Assembly: GCA_027575805.1 (NCBI GenBank)
Contig: JANBPU010000104.1
Coordinates: 1-56,225, forward strand
Length of the DNA stretch: 56,225 nucleotides
Source: Mycoemilia scoparia
Taxonomy: Eukaryota; Kickxellomycota; Kickxellomycetes; Kickxellales; Kickxellaceae
Reading direction: 5' to 3'
The position numbers and the translations under genes were made by a program. A model generated the notes under the pieces. It ran no database searches and had not been told where the DNA came from. It worked only from the letters and a program-made list of their open reading frames with translations. Numbering within the stretch: position 1 is the first letter of the stretch; every line of letters begins with the position of its first letter. This document shows positions 1-9,389 of the stretch, piece by piece.

Positions 1-11
1 AATTGTGCACA

Positions 12-125
12 TGTGAGATAATTTTTGAAGGGTGCCTTTTGGTGGCCATTGATTTTAGGCGCAATCACAGCCAAATGGATGCCCACTTTTACTAGAATAC
101 ATTCATCCTTCAAAAACTATGATCC
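12..125 (+). mobile_element. MITE-like element, copy A
   Basis: Short terminal-inverted-repeat element. The left end carries ATAATTTTTGAAGGGTG and the right end the inverse form ATCCTTCAAAAACTATGATCCA. The core motif GCAATCACAGCCAAATGGATG is shared with other copies in the window. It sits exactly at the left border of the segment duplicated at 43.5 kb. Confidence 0.75.
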
Positions 126-820
126 ATATGGTTTGGCTTCACAATTGGCCGGCCATATGTTGGCTGTGGGTGGATCCCAGAAAAATAATCTATAAGCAAT
201 GTAGTATTTCAGCCATACTACTTGTTTTGCTTTAACTGTAGTGTGCCTTTACTTCAACGAATACTCCAACCAATGTTCTGATATATATTTGTTTCCTTGA
301 ACGTTTCTAGTACTAGTTTCACTATGTAGAATAACACATTAGATCTGTTTCAAAAACCATTAATAGTCTTGTATTTTTTGTAGCAAGTCGTCACACTTTC
401 TCTACTTATTCTTTGGCTCTTGCTGTTTTATATCCAATACAAAAGGTATATAAATCTATATGCTGAATTATCCAGTATGTTGTAATACTAATGTATTTGT
501 TATATAGTACATGGTCATAATTATGGGTTTATATTAGAAATGTGTGGACACGCATTAGCTTCAGTCCTGGCTAGACTTTAAAGCAGGCCATCTCGCAGCA
601 GTAGCTCTCAGTCAGTGGTAAGCCTGCTTTACTTTACAAAATCCATGCAAAGCTCATTTGGGTAATGTGTGCAGCGGTGGGCACATCGTTATATAATATT
701 CTTGGGTAGCAATCGACTCTAGGCTTTTGGTGAGTACTGATGCCAATGCCAACACTATTATGATAACCATAGTGATATTACCTGTACTAACATTTGTGAT
801 TATATTGTATATTTGTATAC
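61..820. repeat. Segmental duplication, copy 1 (partner 43501-44260)
   Basis: Line-by-line comparison gives a constant offset of 43440 bases with no indel from 61 to about 800. I count only about five substitutions between 61 and 760 (for example at 149, 181, 190, 602 and 714). Identity then falls quickly, although related sequence can be followed for about 80 bases more. No conserved reading frame explains the high identity. A 10-bp perfect stem (579-588 with 622-631) lies inside. It may be a dispersed repeat, a non-autonomous transposon bounded by the MITE, or a recently converted duplication. Confidence 0.85.
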
Positions 821-1034
821 TTTGTTTTTTTGGGGGTTCATTTTTTGTCTGTTTTATTGCGAAACAAAGTCTTATAAACATCATCAAAATACCATACATA
901 TGGTCATATTTTACTTGCGACCAAGTGTGAAATGCCAGTGTTTGGGCTCCCACAATTTAGTCAATTCATTTACCATCATCTACTGTGCAAATTCTGAAGG
1001 CCCAGTTTTGTCTAAGGATCCATGTAGAATTCAA

Positions 1035-1700
1035 TCATTTTTCACAGGCAGTGCAAACATCGGCCAAGTTTGATTTGGCTTTATTGTCAGATGTCTTTGC
1101 AGTTGCAGGTATTTCCTGACTCTTGACCTTTGAGTCACTATGGCCCAAACTCATTTCTGGATTGATTTTGTTTCTGACCAATTGTTTCTAAAGCCATCAA
1201 TAATATAAGAAAGTGTATATACATTCTTTTAGATCAGAGTTTAGTGAATAAATAACTATATACAATTATGGATAAATAACCATATACTTACTACTTCTTT
1301 CATTTCTGGAAACCTTTCTTCAGTTTTGCGATCGAACAATACTTCTAAAATTGTATTTCAATATATATATAATTATTCGTACTTAATTATGCAAGCTTCT
1401 TTTATAGATGTATATGAAATATATTATATTACCATTGTTCAGTGTTATCCTGAATGTTCCATTAATGTCTGAAGGGATGATTGCTACTTCGCCAATCTGT
1501 TTGCCAAATGTTTGCAATAGCTCTTGGGACATCCAGCCTACTTGATATGCAAATAATAAAAAGACATGGATTATTGGCCTTTTTATACACGTATACGATA
1601 AAGGGAATAATATAATGCTTTCAAAATACTTTCCAGCTCGAAGTAGCCATTTGCATCCTGTACAATACTCGATCTCGATTCTTGGTGATTTTATAGGCAT
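1035..1700 (-). CDS. Rdx-family (selenoprotein W-like) thioredoxin-fold protein
   Basis: Four exons on the minus strand: 1700-1634, 1537-1433, 1344-1292 and 1187-1035, giving about 125 residues. The start PRIEIEYCTGCKWLLRA, then WMSQELLQTF, GEVAIIP, FDRKTEERFPEMKE and LGHSDSK match the Rdx/SelW family in order. The redox motif is CTGC (Cys13, Cys16), a cysteine form rather than CxxU selenocysteine. Family members are small thiol-redox proteins whose substrate is poorly known. The first intron has no in-phase GT donor. The family alignment needs the junction GCTG/GAAAGT...GTAG/GCTGG, an apparent GA-AG intron or a sequence error. After the conserved domain comes a Lys/Ser-rich tail of about 30 residues ending VCTACEK, a second CxxC. 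The family call is firm; the exon 1-2 junction is less so. Confidence 0.85.
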
Positions 1701-2142
1701 TTTTATATGTGGTAAATTCGGAATATATACAAAGTGGATTGGTATAAATAGTGCCAGTTGAGCTGAAGTTGAAGGGAAAGAGATATAGATAAAAAAGAAT
1801 TGCTACTTTACAGAGGCTATTGGTATCTCCTATAGCTTATTATCTATGTACTTGAACATAATTTTTGGTGGTTTATACATGGCTTCAACTATGGGACAAT
1901 AATAACTAATCCTGTCATCCTATGCATTATTTTTTGAACACCTGTAGATGTAAAGTCACTACAAATATAAAGTCGTAAATATGCTTTAAAATGTTTTTTG
2001 GATTGAACTGTTAACCATATCAAAAGTAAAAATAACGAAAAAAAATAGAAAAGAACTAAAATAAAAGGAAATGAATATAAAGATATATAAATGAAATGAA
2101 ATGGAAAAAAAGGAAAATGATAGAAACTCAAATCTGTTATCA
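1701..2142. other. Intergenic, no gene seen
   Basis: AT-rich spacer upstream of the Rdx gene and downstream of the first M3-like gene. It contains A-rich and T-rich runs and no recognisable RNA or repeat. Confidence 0.5.
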
Positions 2143-4657
2143 TTATTGGATTCCAAGCGTATTCAAGGCATATTTAACCTTGGGCACAGTCCCAATAATA
2201 TCTTTGAGTTTATCAAGGATAACACTGCCTTTGTCATTGTTATCATCGTCATTATCATCTTCAGATGAGCAGACAGTTTTTTTGGACAAAGAAAGGATGT
2301 CCTTACATATCAGGGCATTCATTGAGAAGTCATCTTCAAAAATATGAGGAAGATAGGCTTGAGTTAGACTGTAGCCAATGACCCTTTGGATTACTTCTTG
2401 ATACAAGAGATTTTGTTGGTCGTTGTAAAGATTCGAGAACAATCCGGCTATTTCATTAACTGACAAGTCGTAGAAATCTGGTAAGAGCTTAGAAATTCTT
2501 TCATCGAGCAGGGGGACCTGAGATCCAAGTCGGCTACCATGTAGTTCCAAACCAATAATACAAAATGGAGTATTGATACGCAACTCCTTTGCAATATCAA
2601 TTTGAAGTCCTTTTACGAGATCACTGGCAAGAGATTCAGGCATATGTTCCGAAGTTTCAGGATTCTTAAATCCACGCGTCATAACATCCTTGTTTAGGAT
2701 GATGGCTTCAAACATATGTTTTGGGACCAAGTTGAGATCGGTCAGCGTCTGTGGGCCTGAAGTCAAACTATACTTGGAATCAGAAAGAATGGTTGCCAAA
2801 GCTACTCCATATGTACCAGCCAGCCAAAAGGCATCCTGGTGAGTAATGTGGAGGTAATTTTCTTTGATAGAAGGAAAGCTTGCTCTCACAATTACAATGG
2901 GATGGCAGCGTACAACCCCTCCCTCTGGCCCCAGAGCTATTTCTCTAGTGATTCGGACTGGCACACAAGTAATTTCAGGTTTCTTACCTTGGCGCTCTAG
3001 CAGATCTAGTACAATTTCACCCAATAATTCCCCAGAATTCTTATCATTAAAATAAACCGTTGGATGGTTATTGATGAATGAAAATGAATCGTTGTCTTCT
3101 TCCTCTTCACCGTCATGTTCTCCTGGCTCTTCATAAGTAACTTTATAATTGGTATTTTCAAATACCATGTTGCACAAGTTGATAACCTGGTCGGCTGTTA
3201 TGTATTCAGACGAATCGTTGGCCTTGGCAACATAAGCTTCTCTCATTTTTTGGAGTCTCTCCTTGAATTCGTCAGAAGCCAGAGGCTGGAATTGTTGAAC
3301 CTTTTCCTTGCACTCGGACTATTTATGTTATTTTCAATTAAAGCAATACAAATAAATCCATGCAGATATATATATATATATTATTAGTATGGAGTCAAAG
3401 AGTTTCTCAAATAAAATGCAATGTTGATAAGTCTATTGCTACTTGCCTCTTTCTCATCATCGAGATTAACTTTGAGCTCATGATAAAAGCGTGACAGACC
3501 CTCATGGAATTGGTTCAACATCTAAAGCAAGGAAATAATACGACGTTTTAGCAAGCATTTTTCTTGTCTGTATGTTGATACAATACTTGATTTCTTTTTA
3601 TTTTCTTACAGTGCTGATTACATGGTGGTCCTTGTAAACCTCTCGGTGTGATGTTGTATAGATAGCGCTTGAGTTGTTAGAAATGCACTAAGATCATTTA
3701 CAATTAGAAAATGATAATTAAAATTATAGATGCTATCTACAAGACATTTGCAGTATGATGCATTAAGTATAATATGACTACTTACTTTGACTCTCCCATT
3801 TCGATTTTCAGCAAAGCTTTGCAAAGTGACAGAGCATTTATGAACAAATCTTTTCAAGTCCGATTTTGACATATTCTCCAAAGATGTGCAAATATGCTCT
3901 CCATTACCACCACTACTGCCTGAAATAGCAGAAGAGGAGATGAAACCCCCCTGAAGCCGAGGATACAAAGCATGATACAGCATTTGTTGCTGCTCGTTTG
4001 CTTTCACAGTGTATTCTATGAGCTGAGGCAGAATTCTGGTGTTTGGAGTATATCCTTGTCCACTTTCTTGTTCAAGTTTAGCATAAAAAGAAGTAACATT
4101 GCCACTTCTTTCGTACTGGTCAAAGAAGTGTCTGAACACAGCAATGAGCTCCTTATCGTCACCCAAATCTCTGTGCTCATATGCCATAACGAATTCGAAA
4201 ATGTTAGGTTCCTTCTTAGCAAAATGCTATAAGAAACAAAAACAAACATCAGCTAGAAAAACTACCCAGCACTGTTGCAAGCATGTCAATGTTTATATCT
4301 TGGTTTCCAGTCCAAGGCAGTTATACTTACATCAACGACATCTCTAAGAGAATATACAAACTCTAACAAGTCCCCTCCATCTCCACATGAATTTTCATAG
4401 ACAGAGATAAGGTTACCAATGTCACTAATCAGAGATTTTGCAGTGACAAAGGGCTTGAAGTAGTTTTCCATGTTTTGTTTCTCCACTGGAATCATTATCA
4501 TTTTCTCATACAAAGCCTCAGCATGCTGACAAATCTTGGACAAGTATCCCAGCACTTCTTCAGGACTCTTGAGATCCTCGAATGAAGTACTGGCAATCTC
4601 ATCCCAGTCAAATTGCTTGGTTTCAATATAGTCCTGGCCGTGACTTAGCTCCTGCAT
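2143..4657 (-). CDS. M3-family metallopeptidase homologue lacking the zinc site (pseudopeptidase 1)
   Basis: Five exons: 4657-4331, 4226-3786, 3687-3610, 3521-3447 and 3318-2143. The sum is 2097 nt, 698 residues, the usual size for oligopeptidase/mitochondrial intermediate peptidase relatives. The C-terminal exon follows the M3 layout: a GEIVLDLLERQGKK segment (family: G-x-fylDlxxRxGK), a conserved pre-helix stretch, then the active-site helix. In active enzymes this helix reads TLFHEFGHALH; here it reads WLAGTYGVALA. The three zinc-ligand positions and the general base are G475, V479, L504 and T476, so the protein should not bind catalytic zinc. The 29-residue spacing to the third-ligand position is kept. 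Intron 4 has a GC donor (GAG/GCAAGT). Insertions include an acidic loop (HDGEEEEDND) and a C-terminal Asp/Asn-rich loop. A paralogue with similar exon structure lies at 13196-15756. The fold assignment is strong by motif order; the function is unknown. Confidence 0.75.
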
Positions 4658-5067
4658 TTTCTTTCGTTGTGTTTTTCGTTTTTTGTAGCGATAGAAAATA
4701 GTTCAAAAATAGGTAAAAGCAATGAAAAGGGGGGAATAGCCAGAAGCATGGCCACACAACTGTGTTTATATAGAGATTTATGGAGCAAAAAGGCTAGACT
4801 TGGTTGGGTGAAACATGGTGAGTAAGCACAAGTATGACTGTTTTTACAATGTTAGCCAGAGTAAATCCATGGGAGAAAATTTCTTTGGGTACAAATATTG
4901 ACAAAGAATCTGATGTGGTTTTTAACCAGCATAAAATCATAAAATTCAGAACATTTATTGTAACCAAAATTTTGAAAATCAAGCCTTGAATGTTGATAAA
5001 AGGTTACGATTATAGCTCAACCTATGCGAGGAAAAGTGGGGGGGGAATTTTGTAAAATGCCAAGATG
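4658..5067. other. Upstream region of pseudopeptidase 1
   Basis: No convincing gene. Short open frames here are not supported by codon bias or similarity. A G-run lies at 5039-5045, just before the first MITE copy of this spacer. Confidence 0.45.
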
Positions 5068-5163
5068 TGGGTAGTTATTTTTGAAGGGTTAGCCACCCAT
5101 TTGGCTGGGATTGCCCCTATAATCTTTGGCCTCCAAAATTTACCCTTCAAAAATTATGATCCA
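5068..5163 (-). mobile_element. MITE-like element, copy B
   Basis: Ends GGGTAGTTATTTTTGAAGGG and CCCTTCAAAAATTATGATCCA are inverted relatives. The core is in reverse orientation (CCATTTGGCTGGGATTGCCCC). It is slightly shorter than the consensus. Confidence 0.8.
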
Positions 5164-5244
5164 TATAAACAATTATTACAATAATTGAAATACTTTTATG
5201 TATTTCTCTAAACAATATTGACACCATTTGGAAAGATTTCACTA

Positions 5245-5316
5245 GTGATCAAATCTCTATGGTAGGCAGAAATGGGTCCTCATCAGATTTTGCCCAAAGC
5301 CTTGTGAATTTTCACC
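5245..5316 (+). repeat. Repeat family 3, copy a (internally deleted)
   Basis: Contains ATGGTAGGCAGAAATGGGTC followed by AAAGCCTTGTGAATTTTCACC. Related to 5458-5570 and, inverted, to about 12560-12690. The middle of the longer copy is missing. It directly abuts MITE copy C. Confidence 0.5.
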
Positions 5317-5319
5317 ATT

Positions 5320-5430
5320 TGAGCAATAATTTTTGAAGGGTAAATTTTCGTGAACAATAGTTATAGGGGTAATCACGGCCAAATGGATGTCCAGCTTTAC
5401 TAGTAAATGTTCACCCTTCAAAAATAAAGC
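5320..5430 (+). mobile_element. MITE-like element, copy C
   Basis: AATAATTTTTGAAGGGTAAA at the left, GTTCACCCTTCAAAAATAAA at the right, with the forward core GGTAATCACGGCCAAATGGA between them. Confidence 0.8.
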
Positions 5431-5457
5431 AAAATAAATGGTGAAATCTAAGTTTGA

Positions 5458-5570
5458 ATCAAATACATGGTAGTCGGAAATGGATCTTCAAATTTTGAAC
5501 CAATCATCAACCATTTTAAATGCAACTCTTGGTGCCATTTTTACCTAAAGCATTGCGAGCTTTTTCCATA
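5458..5570 (+). repeat. Repeat family 3, copy b
   Basis: Begins TCAAATACATGGTAGTCGGAAATGG and ends AAAGCATTGCGAGCTTTTTCC. This is the longer version of copy a, and it ends immediately before MITE copy D. Confidence 0.5.
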
Positions 5571-5572
5571 AG

Positions 5573-5689
5573 AGTGATTATTTTTGAAGTGTGAATATTT
5601 ACTAGTAAAACTGGGCACCCATTTGGCTGTGATTGCTGTCCCTATAATCATTGTTCACCAAAATATATGCCTTCAAAAACTATTGCCCA
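5573..5689 (-). mobile_element. MITE-like element, copy D
   Basis: Left end GTGATTATTTTTGAAGTGTG, right end GCCTTCAAAAACTATTGCCCA, reverse-oriented core CATTTGGCTGTGATTGC. Nearly full length. Confidence 0.8.
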
Positions 5690-6271
5690 TATAATAGTCA
5701 AGTTTCAATTATTATTTAACAAACTTGGTATTTTACTGAATCCACCAAAGAGCCAAATTATGATAATTGATATACCACACACATCATTTCAATGATACCC
5801 TTTTCTCATCTTTTTTAAAACAATAGAAATATGAAACTTTTTTATAATAGCAAAGAATACTTTTGCAAAGTACAATACGTAAATAGTTTGATTGGCGACA
5901 TGTAAGTAATAAAAATAGTAATAATGATAAAAAGGAAAGCTAGACTAGAAGTAGTAATAGTTTCAGACGTGGGGGTATATAAATTTTAGAAGAGATGTAG
6001 GTAATAGTAAGTGTAGTTATTGACTATTTAGTATGATTTGTGATACTATACATGTATAATATGATTATAGTATCCGTGAGAAAAATATCGAGATAGAGGG
6101 AAGGCAGTTGAAGAGTCTATCTCAAAGTAATGAGGAAAATCGCATCATTACTGCTAAAATTAGCCAGCAGTTATGAGCTAGCTGGAGTGTTACAGTAGGC
6201 GAGGAAATATTGTTTGGTTGTTCTTGTGGGTTGGGCTGAGTATGAAAATATGTGCGGGTTTTGAGTTTAAC
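5690..6271. other. Downstream region of the PP2A gene
   Basis: AT-rich spacer after the PP2A stop codon, which is read on the minus strand. No gene or repeat was recognised beyond the MITE copies before it. It probably includes the PP2A 3' UTR. Confidence 0.4.
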
Positions 6272-7465
6272 TTAGAGGAAATAGTCTGGTGTTCTACGTG
6301 TAACATGAGGCTCTCCTCTTCTTGGAGCAGGATCGAATTGCAAGAAAGTATACTTCATATTTTCGTCTATTTCCATGATGGCAGCCTGGTTGCCACAACG
6401 GTAGCAGTAGTTTGGTGCACTGAAGATTGTGACGGCCTTCTTTTCGTGACTCCAGTTATAGCCCTCCATGACAAGTTGATGGGCTCTGGCAATCAAGTCC
6501 AAGCCGTTGGTGTGATTGAAGGACGTTGAGATATCTTGCCCAAAGGTATAGCCAGCACCACGTGGAGAAATACCCCAGCCGCATCTGTCATCGGGATCTG
6601 ACCACAAAAGGTCGCACATGGGACCTTCATGGGGAACCTCTTGGACTCTGTCCAGGGCTCTGATATGGTCAAGAGTGTCGATAGATGGAGACAAGCCGCC
6701 GTGGAGGCAGAAGATCCTATTTTCAATAAGCGCAGTCAAAGGCAGATAATCAAACAAGTCGGTGAAGTGCTTCCAGACTTCGGCGTTTCCATATTTTCTC
6801 AAGCACTCGTCGTAGAAGCCGTAGACCTGAGTAATCTGTCTAGACTCGTGGTTACCACGCAGGATTGTTATGCGGTCAGGGTATCTGAGCTTCATTACCA
6901 CCAATAGCGACACCGTCTCAACAGAATAATAGCCTCTGTCTACATAGTCGCCCATGAAAAGGTAGTTTGTGTCTGGCGAATTGCCTCCAATCTTGAAAAG
7001 CTCGACCAAATCGTGAAATTGACCGTGAATGTCACCACAAACCGTCACTGGGCTACGTACAGGCTGGACGTTGCTCTCCTGAGAAAGTACTTCCTTTGCC
7101 TAGAGAAACGATGCAAGCAAACAGAAAATATAATAGAAAGACAGGTGATATTATGTTAGTACATCAATTTATGCTTTGAGGCAATAGCAAAGGGAATGGT
7201 CGGTTATGCATAGGCTGGCACGCACGGATGTATAGTGGTGGGCCTGATAAACGAATGCACTTGAACTAAGCCAAATGGCCAAGGTGACACACATCTTGTG
7301 AAATGCACCAAACCACAAGCACATGCCAATTCGACTCACCTTTGCACAAATCTGTTTGACGTTCTCTTCTGACAACTGTTTGCATTCTTGAAGCTGGGCA
7401 ATCCATTCATCAAGGTGGTTTATGGAAATGTTAATTTGGGATGAAGAGCCGTTATCAATATCCAT
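6272..7465 (-). CDS. Serine/threonine protein phosphatase 2A catalytic subunit
   Basis: Two exons, 7465-7340 and 7099-6272, giving 317 residues, close to the 309 of typical PP2A catalytic subunits. The metal-binding and catalytic motifs are intact and in order: GDIHGQ, GDYVDRG, RGNHESR, LHGGLSP and [11 protein letters not shown]. The C-terminus TPDYFL is the PP2A hallmark whose last Leu is carboxymethylated and whose Tyr is a phosphorylation site. This distinguishes it from PP4 and PP6. The enzyme dephosphorylates phospho-Ser/Thr in holoenzymes with scaffold A and regulatory B subunits, acting in cytosol and nucleus. The intron of about 240 bp falls at VKQICAK/AKEVLSQ. The start ATG is preceded by in-frame non-coding sequence and gives a normal N-terminus. 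Confidence 0.97.
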
Positions 7466-8011
7466 CTTGGTTTGCTATATTAACGATAATAAAGAGCCCC
7501 GTGTTAGTACATTCTTGAAACAAGCTATGCGGCAGTAGTGTGGTTCTGGCACAACACATTGGTGGGGGTTAAACAATGAGAGCAGAGTGCATCTTCAAAG
7601 ACGTCGAGTATACACAAATGCTACCAACATTTATGATAATTCAACAGCAAACACGTACTTATATGTATCTGTGGGTTTGGATATCCGTATGAAGAAGGGT
7701 TAAAAAGAACAAAACACAAAAGAGTAGAAATAAGCCCTTGATAAGAGTAGCAACGGAAATAAAAGGGGACCAAACGAAAAATAGAAAGAAAGCTAGTTTA
7801 TTAATTGGGATTGAAGTCCCAATAAACATCACCAATAACACAACAATCCTGCGTGTGTCCCACAGCTGCTGCTTTTCGCTGACTCACTTTAAGCACTGTT
7901 TTTCTCTCCCCATGGTGGTTGTTATTTATTATTTGTTGTATAGGCAGGCTTTTTTGGGTATTTTGGTCGCAGAGCGCATTATTGCTATTTGGCAGAGCAG
8001 TCTCCTTTAGA
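7466..8011. other. Upstream region of PP2A
   Basis: No gene recognised. The sequence probably holds the PP2A promoter and 5' UTR. There are purine-rich and pyrimidine-rich stretches but no clear TATA box tied to a start. Confidence 0.4.
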
Positions 8012-8165
8012 AGGATACTAGGATATTCCCTTTGATACTAGCCAATCATCACTAAGACACCAGCTAAAATTTATGGGTCATGGACTAGCTTTGCAGGGAA
8101 TATGTGAGGGTATCTGCTTGTTCCCTTTTGGCGGAGGACTTGTCATATGCATTGGGAGCCAGGGC
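8012..8165 (+). repeat. Repeat family 2, copy a
   Basis: Contains GATACTAGCCAATCATCACT, CACCAGCTAAAATTTATGGG, TTTGCAGGGAATATGTG and TTCCCTTTTGGCGGAGGACTTG. The same blocks in the same order occur at 54817-54940, inverted at 33441-33575, and partly (inverted) at 39478-39535. No obvious long terminal inverted repeat and no coding capacity. Confidence 0.65.
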
Positions 8166-9389
8166 ACCACTTGAACGTTTTGTTTTAACCAGCTAATCTC
8201 ATATCCTTCCCACCTTTGTCTTGTATTTTTGTCATGCAGCTGCGCATATACCTCGGGCTTGCCTCACCTTGCCTTCTACCCCAGCTTTTTTGGCCTTTAT
8301 TCGCTTTACTGCATGTATATATTTCCCATGTGGGCTTTCCTACAACGACAATACAATATTACCAAGTCCGAGAATGAAACATTTTTCTTCTACTGTTGCT
8401 TTCCAAGTAAGCCCTTGCTTTATTCTCTTCTAGAACTGTTTGGTTTCTTCTTGGTGGTAATAGTAGTAGTTTTGACTGTTTGCCAGCTATACTCCTTAGC
8501 TGCGTCTGTGTGTGTAATTTGGGCGTAATAGCTTTCCCTAAAGTGTTTTTTTGTTTGGATAAAGATTCTCATCAAAGAGCGAATAAAGGTCCTGGAAACC
8601 AATGTATGTATTATGCATAATAACAGCATATCATTGGCCAGAGCATTCAATCGCTGTTATCCCATCTATGCGTTTCATATAGTTTAATTTTGGTGACCTT
8701 CAACAAAAAAGAGGGGCTCTCTTTTGGTGGTTGTTACTTTCCCAACAAAGATACAATCACAACCACTCGGAGTTTCTAAAATTCAAATTCCCAATGAAAT
8801 TAATACTATTCTGATTTGATCTGATTCCTTTGTTTTGTTTTGTTTTCATGCTATTCATGACAAGTTTGAAAAAAGTCTTGGTGATAATAAACAAAAGGCT
8901 ATCCCTGCCCCCACAAGATATGACACTATTAGCAAATGTAATATGGCGGGCTTCACAAGAAGCTAAAGTTGATAAAGCCAAATCTTGGTAATAATAGCGA
9001 GCAACCAAAGACTAATTATGAGGATCATTGAAATTAAATTGAGTGCTTTGCTAGGAAATGAATTGGTCAGAAATGTCTCTTCCTGTGCTTTATCCTAATC
9101 ACTCACATCTGTTTGAATGAGAGTGAATTAGTAAATAATGAAACGATTGCGATGTTGGTTTATTTACCATAGTTTTTTGTTTACTTTTTTATTCTCACCC
9201 TCTCTATTTTATTTTTTCCAGTAATCATATTAAACCTTATACTTCTTTTTACAATACACCGCGCACGCTCTGTTCCCCTTTGTTTCACTCCCCATATCCT
9301 ACCTTGCCCATCTCTTCTCTAACACAACAGCAAAGAACCATAAACTTTGTGTCGAAACCAAGAAGCCCCAACGAATAGTTTGATAAACC
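8166..9389. other. Intergenic region upstream of MCM2
   Basis: A spacer of about 1.2 kb without a supportable gene. Open frames at 8221-8650 have no recognisable domain and overlap one another on both strands. The last 200 bases are pyrimidine-rich (about 9180-9320), consistent with a promoter/5' UTR for MCM2. A single-base MluI-type cell-cycle box was not seen. Confidence 0.4.

Noticed and set aside
654..953. 99-codon minus-strand frame in the duplicated segment
   Set aside because: Interrupted in the second copy and not conserved where the segment is most similar; not the reason for the conservation.
8221..8650. Overlapping small frames upstream of MCM2
   Set aside because: Frames on both strands and several phases overlap; composition is that of AT-rich spacer.
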